Of a stretch of 64,000 bases of DNA, positions 10,427 through 21,870 are shown one piece after another. The position numbers were made by a program, and so were the translations under genes. Source of the stretch: Metellina segmentata (taxonomy: Eukaryota > Arthropoda > Arachnida > Araneae > Tetragnathidae); NCBI GenBank assembly GCA_947359465.1, contig OX375883.1:19594088-19658087 (forward strand), given 5' to 3'. Under the pieces are notes generated by a model. That model did not search any database and was not told where the DNA came from. It saw nothing but the letters and a program-made list of their open reading frames with translations. The first letter of the stretch is position 1; every line of letters begins with the position of its first letter.

Positions 10427-11375
10427 ATGGATGTGAAACGAAGCTTTCGTGGAAATCTATTTACTAAACGTCAAGTGAACAGTGTTCCATCCTCTGTGAA
10501 CAACTCAAGCCCTTTCAAGATAAAAAAAGTGGAACTGTCCGATTGTTTGAACTCGTCTGGGATAAATGCACCAGTTAGTGCTAATCTTGTGCCACCAAGT
10601 GCTTCTATAAAGAAATTAAGAGTAGATATGCCATCATTCAGTGACTCAAATCCAGCCTCAGGTAACTTGATTATTGACAAACAGCTGTTTTTCACATTTT
10701 TGGAGCAAAATGTGTCATGGTGACAGTGTTAGGGATAAAAAAGTTTCTGGATTGTCTGCGTTAATTTCTGTTACGTGTGACAAGTGCCACAAAGAATCAA
10801 CTACCAGAAACTCTAAACTGTTGGGAAGTAAAAGGAATATCCCAGAAATTAATAGACGGATTGTTTATGCTATGCACTGCATTGGACAGGGTTTAAAACC
10901 TCTGAAAACATTTTGTGGAGTTGTGAACTTGGATTCTCCAATTTCTCAAAAGCCATATGATGTAATTTGCACAAAAATTAATTCTGCCTCCAAAGCTGTT
11001 GCTATTCACAGTATGAAAAAAAACAGCTAAGGAAGACGTAGAAATTAGCAACATGACAGACATTAGAGTTAGTGGAAATGGGACCTGGAAAACAAGGGGC
11101 CACTCATCTCAAATAGGTGTATGTACTGTTATTGGTGCATATAGCAGAAAGGTTTTAGCCATTGACATGTTGTCAACAAGTTGCAAAGTTTGCGATGCAT
11201 GGAAAGGTTCATCGGCAGTTTGAGTGGAAAGGAAAACATTCCGAATCCTACCAAAAAAATCATGCTATCCAAACTTTCACACCAACACAACGTGAGGACA
11301 AATGTTGCGTTGGGAAATAAATTTTTGTATCCTTATGAATCTCCAAAGTCTGCTGATTCTACAATACAAGTTTAG
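10427..11375 (+). pseudogene. Mutator-like transposase (metazoan PF20700-type) remnant, N-terminal half
   Basis: Starts at ATG 10,427 (MDVKRSFRGNL). After a frameshift near 10,690 come CDKCHKE (zinc ligands), INRRIVYAMHCIGQGLKPL and KTFCGVV. A second frameshift in an A run near 11,018 leads to VSGNGTWKTRGHSS, VCTVIGAYSRKVLAIDML and CKVCDAWK. This order is that of the animal Mutator-like transposase domain. The family normally has GDGTW; the Asp is Asn here. Later sequence (EWKGKHSESYQKNH) is out of frame and the C-terminal half is missing. It is unrelated in sequence to the SWIM-type gene on the opposite strand of the same transposon. Confidence 0.75.
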
Positions 11376-12148
11376 ACTGTAAATTAGGAAACTTAATGCT
11401 CCACAAATGTAAATATCAATATTTATACTGTGTTTTAAAATTTCAATCCATTATCTGCTGTCTAATCCACCATGAAATTTAATTGTAGAACTTTTAAGGT
11501 AAAAAAACCTTCAAAGTAATTTTTCTCTAACTGTGGTTTTTTTATGTTGCGCGCAGGATAACTTTTTTTACTATTCAGTATTTCTTCTTGAAAATTTCAG
11601 AATATTTAAAGCACATTAGTACCTTTGAGCTGTAGCTTTTTTTTAATTAAAATTTTCATTTTTTATTAAATATTTTCCATTTACTATTGCTGAATTTTTA
11701 CAATTTCGGGATAGCTAAGTACAACTATATTTTAAAAATATAAAATTACTGTAAATCAGTAAGATTTTGCTAGGACATATACTTATAAACTGTATTTATA
11801 TACCACAATTTTTAGTTATAATATAATTTTATAACTATTAGTTTGGAAAATATTTGAAGAGATTTTTGTGTTTTTATTTTAAAGTTTTGATTTATCAAAG
11901 TATGGTGGGGATTTGAACCACACATGACTGGCCACATAGTCATACTCTAACTATTGTTTATACACAATGTTATGTCAGTTCACAAAAGTACTTTTTATCA
12001 AGAAAAGTCTTATGATTGGCCTAATTTGAAATAAATACAAATAATTTATTCTTTGAACATCATAAACAATATTCATCTTGTGGAAATTACAGTAAAATTT
12101 TATTATATACATGTATTACAAATGCAGCTAAAATTACATAATTAAAAG
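11376..12148. other. MULE internal non-coding region between the two transposase genes
   Basis: AT-rich; probably the 3' flanks of the plus-strand remnant and of the minus-strand gene. Nothing further recognised. Confidence 0.5.
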
Positions 12149-12628
12149 CTAATGGGCAGACCCATGAGACTTAGCATTAGGTTGATTTAACATCAAATTC
12201 AGACTTAAGTTCCTTTTCCTTTTTACCCCTTTAGACTTTGTTGCAGTGCCATTTAAAGGTCGCCCTTGAGGAAGCCTAGAACAACCTCTTGTTATGCCTA
12301 ATCTTCTTCGGGCTATTGAAGTGGGCTGCACCTTAATTTTTCTTCCAAATCTTGATTTGGTCTGTGCAGAGATTGCCAGGGTAGCCGACCTCATGGCTTT
12401 TAAAATATCCTCTTTGGATTGGCAAGTTTTCATTGCCTTGCACAATTCTGTTATGGTGGTTTTTAGAAATCCACCACAAAGAGTTTCCCACCTCTTCACT
12501 TCATTGTAAAATTCTTTTTCATCATTTTCCGTGGCAATGTTTGGCTCAACCTTGGGGGTAGTGGTCGACTCAACAAAGTCAGAAACAGGAATGTTATCTT
12601 CAGTATCATTTTCCACTCCATTAATATT
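12149..12628 (-). pseudogene. C-terminal extension of the MULE transposase beyond an in-frame stop
   Basis: This reading frame is in phase with the last transposase exon and separated from it only by the TAA at 12,629-12,631. It encodes about 160 residues: an acidic start, a helical middle (WETLCGGFLKTTITELC) and a basic tail (KVQPTSIARRR, SKGVKRKRN). SWIM-type MULE transposases often carry a basic tail after the zinc finger, so the stop may be a recent nonsense change; a natural end at 12,629 is the alternative. Confidence 0.6.
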
Positions 12629-15600
12629 TTAAAAAAAAGAGAGATTGGGGGACTTTTCTATTCCAACAGCAAGTGCATATCGCTCTTGTTGAGAAACTGG
12701 GGGCAAGTTGGGGAGTATAACACCCTCCTGCTGATGCAGGACAAATTGGTGCTTGCAAAAAGCCCCATACAAGCCAACAGGGCAAGAACAAACACCAACT
12801 GTAGCATTAACAATGTATGACTCCCCTATCCTTGACTCACTTTCAACTTCATAAAAGGATTCAACAAGGTGCTGGACCTTCAAATCCTTGGTTACAGTTT
12901 TGGACATTGATTTGTATAAAATTTGCCCTCTTGCATATGCATGGTCCAATAATTTGGAAGACAAATAGCTGTCCCAAACTGAAATAATAAACTCAGTTAA
13001 GGCAACAGCATTGAATGCCTTTGTTCTTGACAAAATCACTTCCTTTAAAATGCGAATAGTAGCTTCGCAGTAATTATTAGTGTTATGATTTCTGTTTACA
13101 AGCTGTACCCTGAAATATTTTACCCACTCTTCTTTACGCAAAAAAAAATTCTTAAATCGCTGAACGAAGTGAGGAAATTTCTCACATAAGTCCAAAATCA
13201 TTCTTGCAGCATTTCCACATTGCTCTTCACTGCTGGCATACATCACCTATAAATACAAAAAAGTAATTCAAGTATCAAATTTTAGAGAAAGGAATTAAGT
13301 TTAAAAAAATAAGCATGTGTTGAAGTATATCTTACCTTTTGAAACATTTTCATCAAAATTAATCTGTCCTCCTTTGAAATGCTAGAACTCTTCCCCCACA
13401 AATACCTCCATTCAGCTTGGGCCACATGAAAGTGGCACAGAAGTTGTTTGGCTGCAGGCCAAACAAGTCTCAATCCGCCTTTCTCTGCTGCTGAGTCGTC
13501 TGTCATGAATATACGAGGATACTGCAATGGGTAAACAAAACATATTGAAAATTTTTGTAGTCATACTTTTTTATGTACATTTTATGAATGGTTCTGGTTG
13601 GTAAACATCTATTTAAAACAATTATTTTAACATTTGATGATCTTTCCTTTATTATACAACTACGATTATTTATTAAGGTGGATTCTGAATACCTATCTTT
13701 CCATTAAGTTACATTTTATGTATTTTTCCCTACTCCTATTAATCCAAACATTATAAAACTGCAAGTGTAGTTAAGCATATGCTTATCTTGTTTTTATCTC
13801 AGGGATGACAACATACTTTTTAAATATAATATAATATAATATATCATCAATACTTTATAAGCAAAGAAATTTTTTAGGTTCCATAAAACTAAAATGACTA
13901 AACCTCTATATTGAAAATAAATCCAGCTGCCAATGGTGTTTTAGAAATTTTTTGTTGTAACACCCTTCTAACTGAACCATCCTAAAAATAATATTTGTCT
14001 CACAGAACCAATCTTTTATTTCAGTTATAAAAGAGGGTGTTGAAATTTAAAATTTAATTCTGCAGTTTTTGTTTTATTATCCCCAACCCAGTTTTTGAAA
14101 TAAACTCGATCTTGGTAAAAAAACTCAAAATCAAATATAACTTTTTATAACACATATTACCTCTTGACCTCCAAAACAATTTGGAAAGTGTTCTTTCAGC
14201 AACTCAAAAGCCACAGCATAATTTTCGGTGGTTTGGGCCTGGTGAATTACAGCAGCGATAGGCACAGCGCCAACTTTTGTTGCTGTAATAAAGAGCGTTA
14301 GAGTAGAAGACATCACATCACAACTGGTTGTAGAATCCAGAAAGATTATTTCCTGGGATGATGGCAGTTGTTGTGCTCTTTTCATTACTGAAGTAACAAT
14401 TAGAACTGCCCAGGGAGAACTTTCTTTTGATTTCACAGTAGCACCTAAATAAGAATAGAATGGAAAATGATTTTAATTTACTCTTTTGCTCAAAAGGTAA
14501 TACTCAGATTTTATACTCTAATAGCTCATTTTTTAATTGACCATTTTAAGGCTTCAGGGTATTTATGGATAAAATTAAAAATTATTGAATAGAATTTAAG
14601 AGGTGTGTATAGGTATAACAATTTTTATATAGCAATACAGAAAGAAAAGCAAAACTGGATATCTAAATTTTGATTTAAAAAAACTAATATGTACCATTTT
14701 CTTCATAAATCTTGCTTCGTTCAAGCAGTTTTTCAAATGGATTGAACACTGGTCCAAAGTTCTCCATTTTCCACACTTGATGTAGATGGCCAACCTGCCT
14801 GAGAGTTGGATTTATAGCAGATGAAGCTAATGCTTCATAATTGACACCTTGTGATACGAGGGAAGCTTCATGGAACTGTGATGCTTCAGAAGGGCCCATA
14901 CCAATGGAAAAAAAATGATGGAATTTTTCCTTCACCTAAGAAAACAAAAAAGTTTATGCAAGCATGATTAAAACTAAGAAATTCAAAAAAGAACCAGTTT
15001 AAGTTTAGATTTGCAAATAGTTGATAAAAAATTTAGTTTAAAGGGCTTCCAAGAGCCTTAGATATTCTTTTCCTTCAACAGAAATACTTTTTAACCAATC
15101 AAAAGATCTATTTGTTCACATACTAAAATGATAATTACACTTAGACTAACAATTTGCTAATGAGGATCTTCAATGGCTATGCCGTTACAATGAGCTAACT
15201 CTAAAAACAGAATTTGGCACCTGGCAGCAGCCAGCGGTGAATCAAGGTAGAGGTCGAATCATAGTCGAAGAAGTTTGGCTTTTTAGTAGTAAAAAGTTTA
15301 AATGGACAAAAAATGTGCAATAACTTTTTACAGCATTACAGCTGCTACATTAGTCCACCAGTCGAGAGTTCAAAACGCTCACTTTAAAATCAGATTCTAT
15401 GTACTACATTAATTATCACATAAATAAACACGACAATCAATTTTTTTTTGCCATATTAAGAAAGTAATGTTAACGTAAGTTGATGTGCATAGAAAAACTT
15501 ACCTCATCTGTGACTCGCAGCATCCTAAACATGTCAGCAGTGCGTATAGGGTGCGAGTGTTCTAGATTTATTTTGATTACAGCACAAAGAGGGGGCAATC

Positions 15601-16599
15601 TTTTCAGATATGCATCCTTCGTCTTTGTATCTTTAATAACTTTTTTAATTCTAATATCAAGGTAAGCTTTACAATTTAAATTTCTCTGGGATGAATGGCT
15701 CTTGTTTTTGTTGTGGTGCTGGCAAACCCACTTTCTGGTAAAGATACACCTGTAAGAAATAAATTGGTAATAAGAAATTAGGTTGAAAAATCATAGATTA
15801 CTATATCATAGCATAATGTAAAGTTAAAGCAAGCAAATCAAACAGAAACTTTATTGTATAATGTTGGGCATAGAAGTATAGAAAATAGGTAGATAATTAC
15901 TATTTAGCAGTTCTTAATGAATTCTAAAAAAATGTCATTATTAATAGGAAGTTAGTGATATTGCAGATTATGGTTCATTTTTACCCTTTAAAAAAATGGC
16001 ACCTTTGTAACATTTTTTTATCCATGAAAAACAATTCATCCAAGGAATGTAAATATAATAGGTGTAAATAATGTAATGGTCAATTAAACAATACTAATTT
16101 CAGGGGTAACTAACACATTTAACCATGAAGAACAGTTTAAGGCGGCCAAAAATGGGTCACATTTAATGAATTGAAAGAATGTGAAGGGAGAAATAAAGGG
16201 TGTATACTTCATACTAAAGCATACACTTCATTCTCATTGTAATGAATAGAAAACAATTTAAACAAGCGAAGATAAAGCCTATATTATATTCACTTTATGT
16301 ATAGAATTGGGAAAAATAGCGATAACTAATATGCATCACAAAAATGTAGAGCGGAAAATAGCAAACACATGAAAATAAACCGAAATGTGTAAAAAAATTG
16401 TAACTTACTTTTCAGGTTCTGAGAGACAACGATAGGTAATCCAATGAGTATCAGTTATCTTCGAAAATTCCTCCAAAAACCTTAGAGCTTCGTTTTCATT
16501 TGCCAAGGAACTTCAAAGAATGATGATATTTTCCTTTTCCATGTGTAAAACTACGTTGAAATCTTTTGGGATTTCTTTTAATATTAATTCTATTTCCAT
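12629..16599 (-). CDS. MULE transposase with SWIM zinc finger, six exons
   Basis: Exons inferred from domain continuity and GT-AG sites: 16,599-16,409; 15,749-15,503; 14,935-14,695; 14,444-14,161; 13,521-13,336; 13,246-12,629. All join in phase. Exon 2 has the zinc-binding N-domain (CQHHN...NCKA...HSHPI). Exon 4 has LDST (first catalytic Asp). Exon 5 has FMTDDSAAE (second Asp) and LLCHFHVAQAEWR. Exon 6 has TNNYCEATIR (catalytic Glu) and the SWIM finger CSCPVGLYGAFCKH. The product would bind the terminal repeats and cut and paste the element. A TGA at 16,513-16,515 interrupts exon 1; the rest is open. About 590 residues to the stop at 12,629. Whether the TGA is real, bypassed by another start, or an assembly error is unknown. 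Confidence 0.85.
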
Positions 16600-16726
16600 T
16601 TTGCGCTCCACACGTGTAACCCAATCAAGTTAACACTAATGAAGAATGTGCGGCGAGATTTCTTCAGCGCCAAGTCGTCCTAGTGCAACCCGATAACCGG
16701 TCAAATAATTGGTTCAGCAACAAATC

Positions 16727-16789
16727 GTCATCCAGCGCGACCGGCCTGTCACCTGGCGGTGCTGTATCTGTGAGGGTTTGGGAAATCGC
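16727..16789 (-). repeat. MULE right terminal inverted repeat
   Basis: Reverse complement of the left end (outer 24 bases and the GGTGACAGGCCGGTCGC block), followed directly by the target duplication GTCCCTTTC at 16,790-16,798. Confidence 0.88.
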
Positions 16790-17640
16790 GTCCCTTTCAG
16801 GTATCTTAAAACTGTTTTCAGACAGTCCAGGCAGCTTCTGTTGACTGCACTTGAATTTGGCTCAGACAGTAAGAATATAAAATATCTGGATGTGTTGTCA
16901 TGGATAGAGGTACAATAATGCACCTACAAGTTCACGATTGGGCCCATGGAAAGTTTCACCTTGCACAAAACACGATGGTGTCGCTTTATGCACTAGAGGA
17001 GTGTCGGCTGGTTTACACTGAGTCATTTTGAATTTATTTAAAATTTTCTCAACATAGGCCTTTTCCTCTAAGCAAAGTTGTTGGTGATAAAACTTAAATA
17101 CATATGCCCAGAAAATCTTTCACAACTTAAGTCTTGGACATTTTGAACTCATCTCTTAGAAGTTGTATCACCACCATGACCACTGATTCATAGGAACCAG
17201 AAATCAGTAGGTCATCAACATAGAACACTACTAGGGGGCTCCGCCCCATGCTCGGCACCCCCCGTGTACCACTGTCACTGTGCCTGTTTCAGTTCATAAA
17301 GACTTTTTAAAAATTTACAAACACGACCATTTTTGTCGTTGTAGCCCATAAATAAGATTTTATAGAGTTCACCATTTAAAACAGTCTTAACATCTAGTGG
17401 ATAGATCTTCATTTCCCTATGGAGAACAATGACAAAACCAGTCGTAGTGATGCTATACTGATGATAGCAGCGTAGGTATCAAGGTAGTTGATGCCAGGTT
17501 TCTGCTCGAAACCACAAGCCACCAATCTTGCTTTAATCACATTATTCCTATTGGATCTGGAATTTCTTCTTGGTCTGGTATTGTTTCCCACAACCTCTTC
17601 AATGTCTATAGAATCATGATAATCCTCATCTGAACCGCAA
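16790..17640 (-). pseudogene. copia reverse transcriptase-RNase H fragment (right of the MULE insertion)
   Basis: Minus strand, from 17,640 downward: a linker with RPRRN, KARLVACGFEQ, YLDTYAAIISIASLR, KIYPLDVKTVLNGELYKILF, VCKFLKSLYELKQAQ; then YVDDLLISGSY (active-site YVDD), VEKILNKF-like sequence, and TVLRYLKGT up to the transposon. About 60 residues between the KQA and YVDD boxes are missing; a GC-rich insert (GGGGGCTCCGCCCCATGCTC at 17,234) sits at that junction. Frameshifts are frequent. The remainder of RNase H is at 8,520-8,766. Confidence 0.85.
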
Positions 17641-20560
17641 TATATAATGAAATATCAGTTACTGAAACTTTTAAAAATGTAAGCATACTTTGTTGCATTG
17701 TGATAAATTTAGATAACCTTGTAAACATGATTACATGTTATTTCTTCTAAAAACATTTTTCGAGACTATATACTAAAAAGATTTTAATACAAGAGAGTGT
17801 GAAAAGTATTATTTTTTAATAGTAAAAATTTTGGTAAGATTTGACAAAAAAAACTATTAGGTTGAACAAAGATGATCCTTGCCATAACTAAGCCTCTTTA
17901 AAAAGAAAGAAATAGCTAGTAAGATTAAGTATACTTTTGTTCTATCACACACACACAAACACACACACACACACACACACTGAATATAAGTTGCCAATGT
18001 TTTGTAAAGTTATAAATCTTAAATGATAAAAAGTTAGGACAAAAAGTATATATTTGGTACACACAAATTTATGATTTATTAATTTTTAGAAGAAAAATTT
18101 GGTGTTAACAAAATTTTTAGCATGAATAATATTCACAATACTTCATCTTTTGAAGTAAAATTTTTTTTAATGAAATGAATCAAATCACACAAAACTTCTA
18201 AGGAACAGGCAGTTTTACCCATGGTCACAATTCTGAAGCTTCACATCTCAAATATATTTATTGATTTTTTTTTATGTTAGAAACCTATCGTATAGTCTTT
18301 ATGTAAAACAAAAATCAATTAAATTATTACCTAATATAAATTATATATATATATATACATAAATAAAAATTATTATCTAAATTAATAATTAATACCTACA
18401 TCTTTTAATACCTAAGCAAAAAAAAAATACAGGGTTTTATGTGTTTAAATCGAGAAATTTTTTTATTTTGTCTTGTACCGATTGTTCTCAACTTTTTTCC
18501 CTGAACTGAAAACAAAACTCAAGTTTATTTTAGTGTGTATTTTTTGAAAATAAAATTTTTATCGGTGATTAATCTAAAATATTAATGACTTGTGTTGTAA
18601 TATGAATGAATACCGTGTAATTCAGGAACACATTAGTTTGGTTGTATGAAATGTCCTTTTGCTTTTTGTAACCTGCAGATATCCAACACGTTTTACAATT
18701 TTAAACGATTTAATTGTGCGTGGCCATGATTATTTCTTTGGAATTCACTCAGGAAAAAAGAATCCAATCTGACTATGCTTAAGCACCTCAAGTAAATACA
18801 AGACATTTATACTAATTTACTTATTGCTGAATAGATGATGTAATACATTAAATCGAGATTTTTAAAAATGTGAAATGCAGTAAGTTATAATTACCATTTT
18901 TTTTAAACTTAGGGTACAGTTCATACAGGTATACAATCATGCATCTTAAAAGTATTGAGTTTATTTGCAGATGCTTTTTTCATCAAATTCTTGTCATGGG
19001 CACCCATACAGGGGTGCTCAAGCCCCTCCCTAGCCATTAGTATTGCCAAATTTTATAAATTTAAAACAATAAAATGAACTGAACCTTTTTTAAATATAAA
19101 ACATTGATGATATAATTGCCTTTATCAAATTTCTTTCCATTAAAAAAATAAATTTTAAACAAATTAGAATCATGTACAATTTTATTGTAACTTCTGCGTT
19201 GAAAAAATTGCTGATATTTGTGTGGATTTAGAGATAGATTTGAGTTAAAATTTCTTTTGCCCGTAGTATAGGCTTTAGTGACAATGGTCCTATCAGATTA
19301 TTATAAGAGAAAATTTTATTTTAAACTTAAAATTTTCAATAAACTGAAGGTCATTTTTAAAAACAGGTTTTTTTTTGTCTACAAAATTGATTAAAAACCA
19401 ATTTAACCACTTATCATGAACATTAAGTAACTTCTGTTTTAATTCTTCCTATTATAAGTTAGGTTAGAAGATTTCAGTTTGATTGGCTGTTAGTTGGAGC
19501 ACCAACAATATGAAAGACGTGCGTATTATGAAGGAGGACAGCACAAATAATTTAAATATTAATTTATTAATTTTATTTTATTATGCAGATGTAACAATAT
19601 TTTATTTACAATAAAATGATTTCAGGCATGCCCTCAACAATTGAAGTCTTGGAAAAAATTTAATTTATGTGGCTCATCACAAAACTTCTTTACTATTTAC
19701 ATAAAATATAAAATCTATTATTTCACTGAATTTTGTTGGTTTAACTGCTAAAACCTAATTTTCTTTCAATTAACTTAAGTAGCTGTGCAAAATTGATTAG
19801 CCTATAATTCTGACTTTGAAAAAAGTGCATTTTAGTTATTTTTATAAAAATAAAGAATATATTTGTAGAAATAATCTTTATTAACACAGAATTTTAAATG
19901 TTGTAGATAGAGAAAAATTTTCAAAGGACAATTAATCCCACATAATTAAAGCAAAAAAAATAGGTCTAGTTCTACCCTCTATGTATGTAACCTCTTTACT
20001 ACCAACCCTATAAAAATCCGGTTTTTTTTCTCCTTCTGATAATTATGAAACACTTCAAAGTTCTCAAACAAATTCCTCTTTTAGATGGCTGCATTATACG
20101 GGGCTAAAGATTTTAGGTACACATACGAGTACTTCAGGTCTCAATTATACTGAAAGCCTAATAATTTTCAAATGATAAGTTATTGCTTAAGGAAGAGTTT
20201 TTGTACAGTGCTGTATAATTATTACTTTTTTAGCTCAATAAAAATATTATAAGGTTAGAACCACAAAATATATATATTTTTAATTATGTTTTTCATGCTA
20301 TATTGTATCTTGGGAAGTGCTTTTTCACATACATTCATGGCAAATGCAAAACATAGTGGGAAAAGGCCCAGATAGTGAGTATCGTGCACAGTTATTTTCT
20401 CTTCCAAAATATAAATTTATTCACAACAATAACGGATTACAAGGACTTATAGAAACAATGACTACACGCCCCTCAGACAACCGACCTAGCTCGCCGGAGT
20501 CAGACGTTAATATCTTCCCAAACATGCTCCCTTTCAACAAGTGAGTATAGCGCACCCTCT
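17641..20560. other. Long unassigned AT-rich stretch
   Basis: No coding, RNA or element-end signal supported over almost 3 kb. It contains a (CA)n microsatellite at 17,946-17,980 and a short (TA)n near 18,342-18,356. ORF 20,317-20,544 has no recognisable features. Confidence 0.5.
17946..17980 (+). repeat. (CA)n microsatellite
   Basis: 35 bases of CA repeats with a single AA interruption. Confidence 0.97.
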
Positions 20561-20589
20561 TGAGGGTAGATCTCATGCTACACCCCCAG

Positions 20590-20790
20590 GCAAGATTGAC
20601 ATATCACCTACGATACTCAAATATTGAAATTCAAATACGTTCATATTAATAAAACCAAAAAAAATATTGCTCACATATACACTACCCGACTCTAAACACA
20701 AAATAAGTCTAAACCTTGTATGATATAGCAATATAGGTAAACAAATACACACTGATAATACAAATAGAAATAAATGTACTGTACACAATT
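20590..20790 (-). repeat. Left arm of a distant inverted repeat
   Basis: Reverse complement resembles 24,530-24,735. Shared stretches include TATATTGCTATATCATACAA, TTGTGTTTAGAGTCGGGTAG and GTATTTGAATTTCAATAT. Arms are about 85% alike by eye and enclose about 3.7 kb. They could be two inverted copies of one repeat or the ends of a larger element. Confidence 0.7.
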
Positions 20791-21000
20791 TTTGTGGCTA
20801 TAAAATTATACCCATTATAAAAATTCACATTTCATAAATTGAAATTTTTTTTTATCACTTATTAGAAATTTAAATACATTTTAGAACAGAAAAAGTTCAG
20901 AACAGAATTCTAACTAAGCCATATCACTGAAAATCAATCATTACAAAATGAAATTATTTTTCACTTTATCCAAATTTGTAATTAAAATGTTAACCTCTTT

Positions 21001-21228
21001 TCACAATAAGTGTAAGAGTGCATCAACATGAGGCATTTTTGCACCGGAGCAATGTTTTATAGTAATATTATACTTTAGTAGTGCAAAAGCCCATCTTTGC
21101 AATCTCCAAGATGGAGGAGTACTTTTAAAGAAAGGTAAAGGGTGGCAAATGCTTCGCGTAGACCAAGCCGGCTGTGCAGTGGTCGGTTTCTGACTGGCAT
21201 AAGCAATTGGATAGATCATACCACCATG
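21001..21228 (-). pseudogene. gypsy RNase H fragment
   Basis: Minus-strand ORF with YPIAYASQKPT (start of the gypsy RNase H domain) and WAFALLKYNITIKHCSGAKM, then HVDALL. The last matches the domain end that normally reads ...G..N..ADALSR. The centre (the E/TDH catalytic part) is absent, so this is internally deleted. It directly abuts the end of an integrase fragment. Confidence 0.75.
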
Positions 21229-21870
21229 TTTTTTGTCTGAGCAGCAGTCAAAGATTCACGTTCAGCAGTTTCTTCATTTTAACATTCATTCCTTTGAAGA
21301 TAATCGACGGTTGACTGAGGGATTTTTGTTAGTAGGTGTATCTCACCAGCTCAAGAGGATTTGAGAATGAGAGCGGGCGCTTCTCTGCCATACAGAAGTA
21401 GAAAAGGTGAAACTCCCATACTCGTGTTCGTCACTTCTTGATCAGCGAACAGGAAGGGTAGTTGCTGATCCCAACTTCTCGGATCTTCTTTAATTGCGTG
21501 ATGAAACATTTCCTTTACACCTTGCTCCATTGGTCCACCAAGCCGTTGCTAGATGGTTAACCAGGATTAAAAAAACCTTGGACACGATCCAATTTTTTTC
21601 AAAAACTTGTGTTGGGGACGATTTAAAGTTTGTTCCTTGGTCACTCGCGACAGTTTTGGATGTACCAGTTCTCGGGAATATTTGTAGCAAAGCGTTGCAT
21701 GTCGCTTTGGCTTAACGTGTCCTAAGCGGTACTGCTTCAGGCCAACGAGTCTGCTAGTCCATCATACAGAGAATGTCTTTGTGTCCTCTACTGGATGGAG
21801 GCTCAATGGGTCCCAACGACATCAATATTGACAACTTCAAAAGGGAGCTCCGAACGAACTATTGGAGTTG
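21229..21870 (-). pseudogene. gypsy integrase fragment
   Basis: Read on the minus strand from 21,870: VVNIDVVG and EPPSS (first catalytic Asp region), CMMD, TRWPEAVPL, then IFPRTGTSKTVASDQGTNFKS (second Asp). A decayed NGxxE-like region follows, then LPFLFA, GVSPFLLLYGREAP, VDYLQRNE and SLTAAQTKN. These are classic gypsy integrase blocks in order, with several frameshifts. Because RNase H follows rather than precedes it on this strand, either two elements were joined or the family has integrase upstream. Confidence 0.78.

Larger units (their letters stand above)
8767..16789 (-). mobile_element. Complete 8.0-kb Mutator-like (MULE) DNA transposon
   Basis: Ends match as inverted repeats: left GCGACTTTCCAAAACCTCAC (8,767) and right, reverse complemented, GCGATTTCCCAAACCCTCAC (ending at 16,789). 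A further shared block, GGTGACAGGCCGGTCGC, follows after a small gap. Both ends are flanked by the identical 9-bp duplication GTCCCTTTC (8,758-8,766 and 16,790-16,798); 9 bp is the usual MULE target size. The target was a copia element. Inside are a six-exon transposase gene (minus) and an opposite-strand Mutator-type remnant (10.4-11.4 kb). Confidence 0.93.

Noticed and set aside
9952..12148. Defined nested element carrying the plus-strand Mutator remnant
   Set aside because: A candidate left edge (GGGGTCATAGGACTC) has no matching right edge, so boundaries were not claimed.
21494..21715. Plus-strand ORF of 73 codons
   Set aside because: Antisense shadow of the gypsy integrase fragment.
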